Assembly (NCBI RefSeq): GCF_014212055.1
Contig: NZ_JACJVO010000017.1
Span: 60,368 to 124,367, forward strand
DNA length: 64,000 nucleotides
Origin: Cohnella zeiphila
GTDB lineage: Bacteria; Bacillota; Bacilli; Paenibacillales; Paenibacillaceae
Direction: 5' to 3'
The notes beneath the pieces were generated by a model that saw only the letters and a list, made by a program, of their open reading frames with translations, did no database searches and was not told where the DNA came from. The position numbers were made by a program, and so were the translations under genes. Positions 7,310-15,731 of this stretch are shown in pieces (the stretch's first letter is position 1; each line of letters opens with the position of its first letter).

Positions 7310-8389
7310 TGGCCTTGCATTTCCTTTAAGAGCATCGATGCACAGAAGTGCCGCCGGCAGGACGTTTTGCGTCAGGATGGCCCATAACGGGTAGGAGAAC
7401 GTTTCGAACTGTTGAAAATCCGTATTTGTCTTGAACGCCCATATGGCTCCGATCAGCGACAGCAAAGCGATCGGCGCGACGATATCCCGGTAACTGCGGA
7501 TGCCGAACACGTTGCTCAGGCAGAGGGCCAGCATGAACAGGCATAGGGATACCTTGATGAAAATGCCTGCGACCCATATTGCCACGGCGAGGGCCTCCAA
7601 ACGCTCGAAGGAGCCTTGAATGCCGACAAACTGGATAAGCGACAGAAACGAGTATGTCAGCTTGCCCGTGATCGGCCCGAAGACCATAACAGTCAGCAAA
7701 TCGACGATGATAATCAGCCCCGCGATACCGAGCAGCGCATACATGGCAGCCTTCCGCGCCTTTTGACGTTGGTGCAGAAAGGGGATCAGCCAGCTGAGCA
7801 GAAATACCTGGTTGATGTTGGCCGATATGGGCAATCCCCCCTGCAATACCGGCACAATGCCCTCCGCAAGCACCGGCTTCAGACGCTCAGGGTTCGCGTC
7901 ATTCAAAGCCAGTATACAGAGAGGAAGCAGGAAAGCGAAGATGAATATCATAAGGAAGGTGTTGCACCTTCCGATCACTTCAATTCCCGCGTACACGGCT
8001 AACGCGGCGAGTAGGATGATCGTGCCGACTCCGACAATGGGCGGCGTTCTGGGCAGCAGGAACGTATTGATAAACCTGGAATGCTCATTGATGGCGGCAG
8101 AGGCAAGTGAGAACCAAAAATAGAAAAAATACAAACCCAGGGCTTTGCCTAGCCATTTACCCACAATTTTCTCGCTATATTGCAGAATCGTCAGACCCGG
8201 GTAACGCTTCGACAGAGCCGTCATGACCCAGATGTTGAGCACGGCGAGCAAGGTGCCCGGCAACACGGCCAGCCAGGCGTTTTGCTTGGCGAACGAAGCC
8301 ATGATTCCGGGGGCCGGAATGACCAAAACGGGAAAAACGAATGAAAACAGCAACCCGGCAAGCTGGGTTCCGGTAATTCGTTCGTTCAT
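7298..8389 (-). CDS. Spore germination permease, GerAB family B subunit
   Basis: 363 residues with about ten predicted membrane helices, beginning MNERITGTQLAGLLFSFVF and continuing through PGTLLAVLNIWVMTALSKRYPGLTILQYSEKIVGKWLGK, a classic GerAB/YndE pattern of the amino-acid/polyamine/organocation superfamily. In germinant receptors the B subunit binds the germinant. Here it lies tail to tail with the A-C-D genes rather than between A and C as in most gerA operons, so it must be expressed from its own promoter (8390-8566 upstream). A single-gene inversion or an independent origin would explain the layout. Confidence 0.93.
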   Translation of the reverse strand: MNERITGTQLAGLLFSFVFPVLVIPAPGIMASFAKQNAWLAVLPGTLLAVLNIWVMTALSKRYPGLTILQYSEKIVGKWLGKALGLYFFYFWFSLASAAINEHSRFINTFLLPRTPPIVGVGTIILLAALAVYAGIEVIGRCNTFLMIFIFAFLLPLCILALNDANPERLKPVLAEGIVPVLQGGLPISANINQVFLLSWLIPFLHQRQKARKAAMYALLGIAGLIIIVDLLTVMVFGPITGKLTYSFLSLIQFVGIQGSFERLEALAVAIWVAGIFIKVSLCLFMLALCLSNVFGIRSYRDIVAPIALLSLIGAIWAFKTNTDFQQFETFSYPLWAILTQNVLPAALLCIDALKGNARPLLS

Positions 8390-8566
8390 GTTCGTCGTCG
8401 CTCCTTGTTGAAGGGGGTTGTAGGAAATGATAATGGATGGATATTTTCTAAAGGGTCTCCAAGTATGTGGAAAATCATACCAAACATGAATCGCCGCCAG
8501 AAAAAAGAGATCAACCAGTAAAAACTGGCTGACCTCATAATACGAAGGGGAGCGATAGTTGATAGA

Positions 8567-8908
8567 CTAAATAGACTCCCGGATGCTCTTAGGAAGGCTT
8601 TTAACAACCAAATCGTAAGATTGATCAATCATTGCAAAGATATCCGACTCCGGCAAAGAACCCTCGAGAATAATCGTATTCCAGTGCTGCTTATTCATGT
8701 GATATCCCGGTCGAATGTCCTCATGCTGTTCTCTCAAGTTTTCCGCAATCACTGGATCGCATTTTAGGTTCAAGTACCCTTTTTCCTCATAAAAAAGTGC
8801 GAATATTTTACCTGCAATTTTTATCGCGAACGGATCTTGATCGGGTCCCAAGGGATAATCCTTAATCGCTCCGTTTTTGTTTAGACAGTATTCGATGAAA
8901 TTTTTCAA
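8567..8908 (-). CDS. MmcQ/YjbR family protein
   Basis: 113 residues. The MmcQ/YjbR (DUF419) double-wing fold is recognised from the YCLNKNGAIKDYPLG start, FAIKIAGKIFALFYEE, LNLKCDPVIAENLRE, and HMNKQHWNTIILEGSLPESDIFAMIDQSYDLVVKSL. The family has a CyaY-like fold and may bind DNA, but no function is firmly known. It stands downstream of the Crp/Fnr gene on the same strand, 74 bases away. A short CCAGT/ACTGG hairpin followed by a T-rich stretch on the minus strand (about 8507-8545) could end its transcript. Confidence 0.9.
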   Translation of the reverse strand: MKNFIEYCLNKNGAIKDYPLGPDQDPFAIKIAGKIFALFYEEKGYLNLKCDPVIAENLREQHEDIRPGYHMNKQHWNTIILEGSLPESDIFAMIDQSYDLVVKSLPKSIRESI

Positions 8909-8982
8909 AGCGGATCATCTCCCTCGTAAATGAGATCGTATAGTCCACGCCGTTCATCTAAACCGTCGGCCTGCAATCAGTT

Positions 8983-9669
8983 TCAAGGAATATTTTCTTC
9001 AAGTATGGGAACGGCAAGTTGAACGGACAGGCGTGATGTCTTAACGACGCCCTCCTTGGCAAGCTCGCTCATTACGCCGCTGACCGCTTCGCGGCTGGCA
9101 CCGAGCATATTGGCAATCTCTTGATGGGAAAGAGGCAGATCGATCAGCGCATATCCGTCTTGAATGACGCCGAATTTGGCGCTCAGCGTGGAAAGGAGAT
9201 GAAGCACGCATTTTCTAAGACCATGAAGCGCAAGCTGTTCCAATTGATCCTCCCGCTCCTTTAACCGGTCGCTGAGTGCTTTAAGAAATTTGAGCGCGAG
9301 CTGTGGCCGATTGATCATCAACCGTTCGAACTGAGGCTCGGACATGGTGCAAAGAAGCGTCGATTCCATCGTTTCAATATAAACCCGCCGGGTTCCGAAC
9401 GAGAATGAATTTAACTCTCCGAATATATTTCCTCTTGTGAGAATGCCAAGCGTGAACTGTTTTCCGCTGTCGTTCAGTTTATAGAGTCTAAGCTTGCCCT
9501 CCTTGACGAAATAGAGTCCCTCGCGCGTAGACTCCGGGGTTTGGACCAGTGTATTTTTTGTGATCCGATTGAAATGATGGATGGTATCCAGTTGATCGAT
9601 CTCTCTCATCTCATCATGCGACATTTCTTCAAAAATGCTGATTTGCGATAAATACCAGAGTTTGTCCAT
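8983..9669 (-). CDS. Crp/Fnr-family transcription regulator
   Basis: 228 residues from the ATG at 9669, which has GGAGG upstream; a longer frame to 9786 has no good site. Residues ~15-130 form a cyclic-nucleotide-binding-type beta barrel (LYFVKEGKLRLYKLNDSGKQFTLGILTRGNIFGEL). Residues ~165-215 form the winged helix with LSHQEIANMLGASREAVSGVMSEL. There is no N-terminal cysteine cluster, so it is not an oxygen-sensing Fe-S Fnr; the ligand is unknown. It is divergent from the MocR-type gene with a 310-base spacer. Confidence 0.9.
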   Translation of the reverse strand: MDKLWYLSQISIFEEMSHDEMREIDQLDTIHHFNRITKNTLVQTPESTREGLYFVKEGKLRLYKLNDSGKQFTLGILTRGNIFGELNSFSFGTRRVYIETMESTLLCTMSEPQFERLMINRPQLALKFLKALSDRLKEREDQLEQLALHGLRKCVLHLLSTLSAKFGVIQDGYALIDLPLSHQEIANMLGASREAVSGVMSELAKEGVVKTSRLSVQLAVPILEENIP

Positions 9670-9979
9670 TGAATATCGAGCCTCCAAAATTCGAAAGTTT
9701 CCATGTATAAGGCAAGGCGTTAGGGGACAAGTTAGTTTTGTTCCTTGCGCAATCCAACATGAAACAGCGGTTCCGCATTTATCCAAAGCGCCAATCGATT
9801 GATGTTCGGCGATTTGCGGGAAAAGTGTTTTTTGATAAATACGGATAATAGAGGCCCCGTCACAACTACGTTTCTGGCATTGGCAACATCCATCTTAGCA
9901 TGTAAAATTGGATTCGATCAGATCCACTTTTATTTCAGAATCGGCATACCACTTATTTGAAGTGAAGGAGGCTTGATTT
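9670..9979. other. Intergenic region between divergent regulators
   Basis: 310 bases between the Crp/Fnr gene (-) and the MocR-type gene (+). It must hold both promoters. The only clear structure I see is the dyad at 9909-9926; no consensus promoter could be assigned with confidence. Confidence 0.5.
9909..9926. promoter_or_regulatory. Dyad upstream of the MocR-type gene, candidate autoregulatory site
   Basis: The 18-base dyad TGGATTCGATCAGATCCA has arms TGGAT/ATCCA around a central GATC, 14 of 18 positions symmetric. It lies 53 bases before the MocR-type start codon. MocR proteins often bind near their own gene, so autoregulation is a reasonable inference. Confidence 0.4.
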
Positions 9980-11392
9980 ATGCCTCGTCGCACGTTGTCT
10001 GCTGCAATTGAATCGAAAACCAAGCAAATCTATTCCTTGCTGCGCGAACAGATATTTCAAGGCGTCTATGCAGCCGGTGTCAAGCTCCCATCGACGCGGG
10101 ATTTAGCCAACGAATTCGGAGTATCGCGGGCACTCATCGTGGACGTGTTCGAACAGCTAATCGCCGAAGGGTACTTGGAGGGCCGTCAAGGCTCCGGCAG
10201 CTATGTCGTTGATTTGGGCGGAAGCAAACGACAATTCCCTTCTCGGCTTCAAGAAATCGATTCTTCCGGGGATGGGACTGCTGCGGACCCCCCGGCTCGC
10301 TTCCAAGGCATTGATTTTCGTCCAAGTTTTCCGGCTTTGGAGCACATTCCTTTCAAGAAATGGAAAGAAACCGCCATTGCCGCATACGCAAATACTCATT
10401 CAGGAGAATTTGGCTATGACGATGATCCTGCCGGCCATTGGCAGCTTCGCACGAATATTTGTCGGCTTTTGCTGCATACCAAGGGGATTCGGTGTCTGCC
10501 TTCACAGGTGATCATAACCGCCGGAGCGACTCAAGCGATCGCCGTGCTGTCCCGGCTTTTATTGAAACCGGGGGACGCAGGAGTCATAGAAGATCCTAGC
10601 GCCACCTTCATTCAACATATTTTTGCGTCGACAGGTGCTGATATGATACCGGTTCCCGTAGATGAGCATGGCCTGCGCGTCGACGATATGCCGACTCATC
10701 GGCACCCCAAATGCGTGTTCGTCACTCCTTCACATCAATTTCCTTTAGGCAGCATTCTTTCCATTGGGCGGCGCATTCAGCTTATCGATTACGCCCGACA
10801 ATCCGGATGTTATATTATCGAAGACGATTACGACAGCGAATTCCGTTATACGGGAATGCCGGTACATGCCCTACGAGAGCTCGACTCGGAACGTATCGTC
10901 TATGTCGGGACTTTCAGTAAAAACTTGTTTCCTGCGTTGCGTATTGGTTATATGGTAGTTCCGCACGAGCTGCTTACTCCGCTTCTTCGTTTAAAGAAGC
11001 TGACAGACATGCACTGCCCGATCTTGCCGCAAATCACTTTGGCGAGATTTATCGCCGAACGCCGCCTGGAACACCACATCGCCCGTATGAAGCGCATTTA
11101 TAGCAAAAGACGAAAATGTCTCATCGCCGGTTTGTCCGACATTTTCGGCAGCAGAGCGGAAATCTCCGGGGATGCCGCAGGCCTGCATCTGGTTGCGGAA
11201 ATGGCCGGAAGCATATTCGACTCCCAAGTAGTCGCTCAACTTGAGGAGCTTCATATTAAAGTATATCCGGCAGAAAAATACACCATCGCTAAAGGAAGGT
11301 ACGAAGATCGACTTATTATGGGATTTGGCAATGTGGATGAAATCAACATTTTAAAGGGAATCAAGGCGATTGCGAGTGTCTTAACGAGATAG
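9980..11392 (+). CDS. MocR-type regulator: GntR DNA-binding domain fused to aminotransferase-like domain
   Basis: 470 residues. Residues ~10-80 are a GntR winged helix (IYSLLREQIFQGVYAAGVKLPSTRDLANEFGVSRALIVDVFEQLIAEGYLEGRQGSGSYV). Residues ~110-470 are a fold-type I aminotransferase domain. The PLP features are present: TAGATQAIAVLSRLLLKPGD, EDDYDSEFRY, and the PLP lysine in YVGTFSKNLFPALRIGY. Proteins of this kind (PdxR, GabR) sense PLP or amino compounds and control vitamin B6, GABA or amine genes. No obvious target (transporter or PLP gene) is adjacent, so the regulon is not predictable from context. Confidence 0.93.
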   Translation: MPRRTLSAAIESKTKQIYSLLREQIFQGVYAAGVKLPSTRDLANEFGVSRALIVDVFEQLIAEGYLEGRQGSGSYVVDLGGSKRQFPSRLQEIDSSGDGTAADPPARFQGIDFRPSFPALEHIPFKKWKETAIAAYANTHSGEFGYDDDPAGHWQLRTNICRLLLHTKGIRCLPSQVIITAGATQAIAVLSRLLLKPGDAGVIEDPSATFIQHIFASTGADMIPVPVDEHGLRVDDMPTHRHPKCVFVTPSHQFPLGSILSIGRRIQLIDYARQSGCYIIEDDYDSEFRYTGMPVHALRELDSERIVYVGTFSKNLFPALRIGYMVVPHELLTPLLRLKKLTDMHCPILPQITLARFIAERRLEHHIARMKRIYSKRRKCLIAGLSDIFGSRAEISGDAAGLHLVAEMAGSIFDSQVVAQLEELHIKVYPAEKYTIAKGRYEDRLIMGFGNVDEINILKGIKAIASVLTR

Positions 11393-11427
11393 CGAGGCTC
11401 GATGTGACGCCAATGGAGCGTTCAAAT

Positions 11428-11454
11428 AAAAAAATCCCCTTGAAGGGGATTTTT
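11428..11454. terminator. Bidirectional rho-independent terminator
   Basis: Hairpin AAATCCCC-TTGA-GGGGATTT with an A run before and a T run after, between the convergent MocR-type and azoreductase genes. It should work on both strands. Confidence 0.9.
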
Positions 11455-11467
11455 CGCATCCGGCGCG

Positions 11468-12106
11468 TTACCAGGCCGCGGCAAGCTTGACGGCCTGTTC
11501 CATTGCGGCCCGGACGATCTCTTTCGCGCGCTCCGGTTGAAAATCATGGCCTTCCACGTACAGCGCTTGTACGTCGCGAATTCCGACGATGTTGAGCACC
11601 TGGCGCAGATAAGGATGGCTGTGATCCATGGCCGCTGTCGGCCCGGTGGAGTAAATCCCGCCGCTCGACTGGATGTGCAGCGCTTTTTTGTCGTGCAGCA
11701 GGCCAACCGGCCTGCCTTCCTTGTAATGGAACGTCTTGCCGACGACGACGAAGGCGTCGATGAACGCCTTGAGCCGAGGGGGAATGCTCCAATTCCACAT
11801 GGGGGAGACGAACACGTATTTATCGGCGCGCATCGCCATTTCGGTAATGTCGTTAAGGGCATCGACTTTCTGCCGTTCCACAGTACTCAGCTCGGAGATG
11901 ATCAGTCGTTCTTTTCTCAATTTCTCCCATGCCCGCACGACATCGCCGTCGACCGTCTGGAACGCTTCCCGGTAGACATCGAATACGCGTATGTCGTCGT
12001 CCGGATGAGCTTCCCGATAGGCTTGAAGAAACGCCCGGCCGACCTGGAGGCCGACCGAACGGTCGGGCGACTTGGGGGTAGCGGTAATATACAATAATTG
12101 CGTCAT
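11468..12106 (-). CDS. azoR: FMN-dependent NADH-azoreductase
   Basis: 212 residues with a TAGGAGG site before the ATG. The flavodoxin-like fold of AzoR proteins is shown by LLYITATPKSPDRSVGLQVGRAFLQAYREA, VSPMWNWSIPPRLKAFIDAFVVVGKTFHY and SSGGIYSTGP. These enzymes reduce azo dyes and quinones with NADH and FMN by two-electron transfer, and in Bacillus they protect against electrophilic quinones. It is the last gene of a minus-strand operon with a nitroreductase (28 bases away) and a peroxiredoxin-like gene; the operon is preceded by a putative redox operator. Confidence 0.93.
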   Translation of the reverse strand: MTQLLYITATPKSPDRSVGLQVGRAFLQAYREAHPDDDIRVFDVYREAFQTVDGDVVRAWEKLRKERLIISELSTVERQKVDALNDITEMAMRADKYVFVSPMWNWSIPPRLKAFIDAFVVVGKTFHYKEGRPVGLLHDKKALHIQSSGGIYSTGPTAAMDHSHPYLRQVLNIVGIRDVQALYVEGHDFQPERAKEIVRAAMEQAVKLAAAW

Positions 12107-12134
12107 GCTGCTACCTCCTAGGTTTATAGCCTAT

Positions 12135-12797
12135 TTATTTGACCCATTTCACAACATCATCAAACGGAAGGCGGATTCTCGGTCCCGGCTCTTTTTTGCG
12201 ATAACCGAAGGCAATCATGACCGAGATGGTAAAGTGTCCGTCCTCCAGCAGCCCTTCCTCGTCCAACAGCTGATTCATTTTCTCCATATCAAAGCCTTCG
12301 ATCGGACAGGAGTCAATGCCGATTAACGCCGCAGCCGTCATCATGTTAGCAAGCGGTATATACGTCTGCTTGATGGCCCAATCGGTAAGAAAGCGTTCAT
12401 GCTCCAGGAGCTTGAAGTCATTTCTCTGGAACTCTTCGAAGATTTCAAGATGTCTTGTCAGGCGTTCCTTCGGAACGGCTTTGGACTGCTGCTCCTTCTG
12501 GTAGGCGGAGTCGTATCTCATATCCAGCGGGGTCCGGACCAGAATAACGACGAAGTGACTGGCCTCCGGCAGTTTGCTGGCCGCTCCGTACGAAATTTTT
12601 TTTATTTTGTTCCGCAGCTGTTCGTTTTGAACAACGACAAATTTCCACGGTTCTGCGCTAAACGAGCTGGGCGAGAGCCGGCCCGTTTCCAAAATAAATT
12701 CAAAGTCGTCGTCGGAGATGGTTTTGCTAGGATCGAATTCTTTGGTTGCATGCCGAAAATGATGAGCTGCTAAAATTTCTTCCTTGGTTATGGTCAC
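12135..12797 (-). CDS. NAD(P)H-dependent nitroreductase family protein
   Basis: 220 residues from a GTG with AAGGAGAG upstream. Features of the FMN nitroreductase fold are HHFRHATKEFDPSKTISDDDFEFILETGRLSPSSFSAEPWKFVVV, IPLANMMTAAALIGIDSCPIEGFD and the C-terminal GYRKKEPGPRIRLPFDDVVKW. It resembles YodC/YfkO/MhqN-like enzymes that reduce nitroaromatics or quinones. Position between peroxiredoxin-like and azoreductase genes supports a role in oxidant or electrophile defence. It is not closely similar to the nitroreductase at 2535-3143, so the two are not recent duplicates. Confidence 0.92.
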   Translation of the reverse strand: MTITKEEILAAHHFRHATKEFDPSKTISDDDFEFILETGRLSPSSFSAEPWKFVVVQNEQLRNKIKKISYGAASKLPEASHFVVILVRTPLDMRYDSAYQKEQQSKAVPKERLTRHLEIFEEFQRNDFKLLEHERFLTDWAIKQTYIPLANMMTAAALIGIDSCPIEGFDMEKMNQLLDEEGLLEDGHFTISVMIAFGYRKKEPGPRIRLPFDDVVKWVK

Positions 12798-12867
12798 GAT
12801 ATATTCTCTCCTTCATCATTTACCTCGCTTATTTTGCTCACATATCAAACGAATGATGCAAAAATCG

Positions 12868-13518
12868 TTACAGCTTACTTAGCTCTCGCAAAATTTCCTC
12901 CGGGCTTTGACGCTGCATAAAATTCGGATTGACATAAGCAGAGCGAATAGTCGCGTTCTCATCGATCATGAATGTCGCCGGAACCGGCAAAATCCATTTG
13001 GAGGTATTGTTGTACTCCGCAAGATCGAGTCCGACGCCTTCCATGAGTTCCCTTACTCCCTGCGGAACATCGAAAAGCAGATTGTACTTGGCCGTTACCA
13101 AGCCGTTCGGATCGCTAAGGACTTGAAATTTCAGTCCTTCCTTTTCCTGAAGGGATAACGAATGATCCGGCTTTTGCGGGCTAATCGTGATAAGCTGCGC
13201 TCCCATCGCCTGGATTTCCGGCAATGTCTGCTGGTAAGCCTTTAATTGCATATTGCAAAAAGGACACCAGCCGCCGCGATAGAAGACCAGCACAACCGGT
13301 CCTTTCGCGAGCTCTTCAAATAAAATGACATCCCGTCCCAGCGCGTTTGTTAATTGAAAGTCCACCGCCTTCTCGCCCGGTTGCTTCCCGGAAGCGATCC
13401 CCGACTTCTGAAGCTCCTCGATCATTTGACCGATCCTGATCTGCGCTTCAATCGGAGTATTGGCCTTAAACTGCCGCGTGGCCGCTTCCAGTTGTTCGGT
13501 TAAATTTTGGTTGCTCAT
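12868..13518 (-). CDS. Peroxiredoxin-like AhpC/TSA family protein
   Basis: 216 residues with GGAGG before the ATG. The thioredoxin-fold active site is VLVFYRGGWCPFCNMQLKAY, where the CPFC pair replaces the usual peroxiredoxin PxxxTxxC, a form common in the peroxiredoxin-like group. A helical N-terminal extension (~50 residues) precedes it. It is predicted to reduce peroxides or act as a thiol oxidoreductase in the cytoplasm; no signal peptide is present. It is the first gene of the operon with the nitroreductase (70 bases downstream) and azoreductase, and the promoter/operator lies at 13553-13595. Confidence 0.9.
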   Translation of the reverse strand: MSNQNLTEQLEAATRQFKANTPIEAQIRIGQMIEELQKSGIASGKQPGEKAVDFQLTNALGRDVILFEELAKGPVVLVFYRGGWCPFCNMQLKAYQQTLPEIQAMGAQLITISPQKPDHSLSLQEKEGLKFQVLSDPNGLVTAKYNLLFDVPQGVRELMEGVGLDLAEYNNTSKWILPVPATFMIDENATIRSAYVNPNFMQRQSPEEILRELSKL

Positions 13519-13552
13519 CGTTTCGAAACCTCCAATATCAAGTGATAGCTTG

Positions 13553-13595
13553 AGTATAATTTTAAAAAGATCGGAGTTCTGTGAAGTAAATTACA
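13553..13595 (-). promoter_or_regulatory. Promoter and candidate operator of the peroxiredoxin operon
   Basis: On the minus strand a -10 TATACT (13553-13558) follows the element TGTAATTTACTTCACA (13580-13595) by exactly 21 bases. Both element and spacing equal those at 4259-4301 before the dehydrogenase-nitroreductase pair, which suggests one regulator for both units. Confidence 0.6.
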
Positions 13596-13758
13596 GTTCA
13601 TCAACCTTCGTATAAAGAATAAATTTCTCCTCAGAGGCCAAGGAATTCAATCCTAGAAAAACCAGACTTGGTCTTTTTCTCGCCATGCCGCGGGGCCCAA
13701 CTTACAAGCATTTGCTGATCATTCGCATAACGTATCATCGTGGAAGGAGTGTTCGGAT

Positions 13759-14673
13759 TTGACGAAAATCACCATTGCTGCAGTCGGGGATTTGTTAATA
13801 AAAAAGAAAATGATCGCCTCGGCTGCAAAGGAAGGCGGATTCGCCCCCATTTTTGCCAAGGTGAAACCCCTTCTGCGGAAATCCGATTTGACGATAGGCA
13901 ACCTGGAGACGACGTTCTCCGGCAATCATTTTCGCGAAAAGCCCGGAAAACTGTTGTTCAACTCCCCGGATCACTTCGCGGCAACGCTCCGGAACTTGGG
14001 CTTCGATGTATTAGGCACAGCCAATAACCATTGCATGGACGGGAAACAATCCGGTTTGAGACGGACATTAAACGTCCTCGACCGACACGGTCTCCGACAC
14101 ACGGGCACGTATCGTTCCGCCCGGGAAGCCCGCCGAAAACTGATTGTTAACGTAAAGGGAATACAGATCGGAATATTGGCTTATACGAAAGGAACGAACG
14201 GGATCCCGGTACCGGATCCGTGGTCGGTCAACAGGATAAACCGAAAAAAAATAATAGCGGATGTACGCAGTTTGAAGAGTCAAGCCGATTTTCTCATTGT
14301 TTGCCTGCATTTCGGGAAAGAATTTCGAACTCATCCCGACCGCAACCAAATCCGGCTTATGCACCTGCTGTTTAAAAATGGTGTGAACGTAGTGCTGGGA
14401 GCGCATCCCCATGTGCTGCATCCAATAAGAATGTTTAAGATGAAGGACATCGACGGACTCACTAGAAATCGGGTAGCGGCGTCTTCTCTGGGGAATTTCG
14501 TATCCACCGAACATCCCCGGCATCATGCCAGATTGCGAGGTACCATCTTGATTCTAACCTTAACGAAAAATGCAAAAGGGGATACGGATGTATTGAAACT
14601 ATCTTGTGTGCCAACCCGCATCTTGCAAAATATAGGGGAGAAAAATGTTTATCGGGTTGTGCCGGACGGATAG
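13759..14673 (+). CDS. CapA-family metallophosphatase-like protein
   Basis: 304 residues from a TTG at 13759 after GGAAGGAG. The CapA/PgsA fold is seen in the opening ITIAAVGDLLIKKKM, DLTIGNLETTFSG, LGTANNHCMDGKQSGLRRTLNVLDRHGLRHTGTYR and the later LIVCLHFGKEFRTHPDRNQIRLMH and GVNVVLGAHPHVLHP. CapA proteins belong to the calcineurin-like superfamily and are linked to poly-gamma-glutamate export, but many stand-alone members have no known role. It lacks the N-terminal membrane anchor of classical CapA and no capB/capC neighbours occur here, so a capsule role is not supported by context. Confidence 0.87.
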   Translation: MTKITIAAVGDLLIKKKMIASAAKEGGFAPIFAKVKPLLRKSDLTIGNLETTFSGNHFREKPGKLLFNSPDHFAATLRNLGFDVLGTANNHCMDGKQSGLRRTLNVLDRHGLRHTGTYRSAREARRKLIVNVKGIQIGILAYTKGTNGIPVPDPWSVNRINRKKIIADVRSLKSQADFLIVCLHFGKEFRTHPDRNQIRLMHLLFKNGVNVVLGAHPHVLHPIRMFKMKDIDGLTRNRVAASSLGNFVSTEHPRHHARLRGTILILTLTKNAKGDTDVLKLSCVPTRILQNIGEKNVYRVVPDG

Positions 14674-14716
14674 AACGGGAACGGGAGCGAGCGACAACGC
14701 AGCGCGGCCGCAGGGT

Positions 14717-14740
14717 GAAAGCCGGGCGGCTTTCTTCATT
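14717..14740 (+). terminator. Hairpin terminator after the CapA-like gene
   Basis: GAAAGCC-GGGC-GGCTTTC stem followed by TTCATT. It separates the CapA-like gene from the zinc-responsive promoter that follows. Confidence 0.65.
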
Positions 14741-14775
14741 GGTCGAGAAGAGCGTTGTTTCGGTAACGAAAAAAG

Positions 14776-14826
14776 TTGCAAGAGGAATCGAAATCATATA
14801 AAATCTAATCGTAAAAATTACATTTA
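14776..14826 (+). promoter_or_regulatory. Promoter with Zur box of the methyltransferase gene
   Basis: A weak -35 TTGCAA (14776-14781) and a -10-like TAAAAT (14799-14804, 17-base spacer) are followed by the Zur-like box AATCGTAAAAATTACATTT at about 14806-14826. The box overlaps the expected start of transcription, as for a repressor. Five further copies occur in the next 6 kb. Confidence 0.75.
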
Positions 14827-14839
14827 GAGGAGAACCGAT

Positions 14840-15715
14840 ATGTATTACGGCGTACGTATCCGAATGGATAGCAAACAAATGTGGCTGGACGGCATGAAAG
14901 ACTGGGACGGAGAGCTTCCGGAGCGTATGACGAACGACGAGCAGGAAGAGGCATTCTGGCGAGAGATGATGGAGAAAAAAAGAGGCGCGACGGACGACAG
15001 CATGGAAGCTCTTCGATTGGCGCTGCTTCGTTATTTGGAGCCGACGGATCATGTGCTGGAGATCGGTCCGGGATGGGGCAATTATTCGTTCGCCGCAGCC
15101 GAGAAGGCGGCTTCGCTGACCTGTCTGGACAGCTCTCGAAGCGTGCTGGACTTCCTTCGGGAGGAGTCAAGCCGGAGAAATTTGCGGGTAACGCGGTTCG
15201 TTCATGCCAAGTGGGAGGAATTCCGCCCCGAAGAGCCGTTCGACGTCGTGTTCGGCATCAACTGCTACTACCGTATGCGGAAGATCGATCAGGCGCTGAT
15301 CCGTATGAACAACGCTGCCAAGCGACTGGCCATAGTAGGCCTAACAAGCGGACCGGAAAAGCCGCATTTGTGGGAGATTCATCGACAGTTGGGGTGCCGC
15401 ATTAAGTTCAAGCGCAAAGATTATATTTACTTGATGAATCTGCTTTACGAATTGGGCATTGATGCCAATTGCCAAATCGTCGAGTTGGAACGGGTTTACC
15501 GTTACGAAACCGAAGAGCAACTGATTCGGGACAATTTGCGGCCGATCATGGACGAAAATTACGATCGTAAAGCTGCAGTAGACATCCTTCTTCGTTACGT
15601 GACAAGACACAAGGGGGAATATATTTACCCGCATCGATTTAAGGCGGCGCTGTTGTACTGGAAGCCGGAGCCGATCGATGAATGGCGGAGCAGCGGTTTG
15701 TCTCCGCTGGACTAA
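14840..15715 (+). CDS. Class I SAM-dependent methyltransferase under a Zur box
   Basis: 291 residues with AGGAGA before the ATG at 14840. The Rossmann-fold SAM motif is HVLEIGPGWGNYSFAAAEKA (residues ~73-92), followed by LTCLDSSRSVLDFLREE and the motif IV-like DVVFGINCYYRM. The C-terminal ~110 residues are specific to this subgroup and I cannot assign a substrate. It is preceded by a Zur box and is followed, on the opposite strand, by a CobW-type GTPase, so a role in zinc limitation is likely: for example, zincophore tailoring or metal-dependent RNA or protein modification. These are inferences only. Confidence 0.88.
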   Translation: MYYGVRIRMDSKQMWLDGMKDWDGELPERMTNDEQEEAFWREMMEKKRGATDDSMEALRLALLRYLEPTDHVLEIGPGWGNYSFAAAEKAASLTCLDSSRSVLDFLREESSRRNLRVTRFVHAKWEEFRPEEPFDVVFGINCYYRMRKIDQALIRMNNAAKRLAIVGLTSGPEKPHLWEIHRQLGCRIKFKRKDYIYLMNLLYELGIDANCQIVELERVYRYETEEQLIRDNLRPIMDENYDRKAAVDILLRYVTRHKGEYIYPHRFKAALLYWKPEPIDEWRSSGLSPLD

Positions 15716-15731
15716 ATTTTTTCGAAATTTA

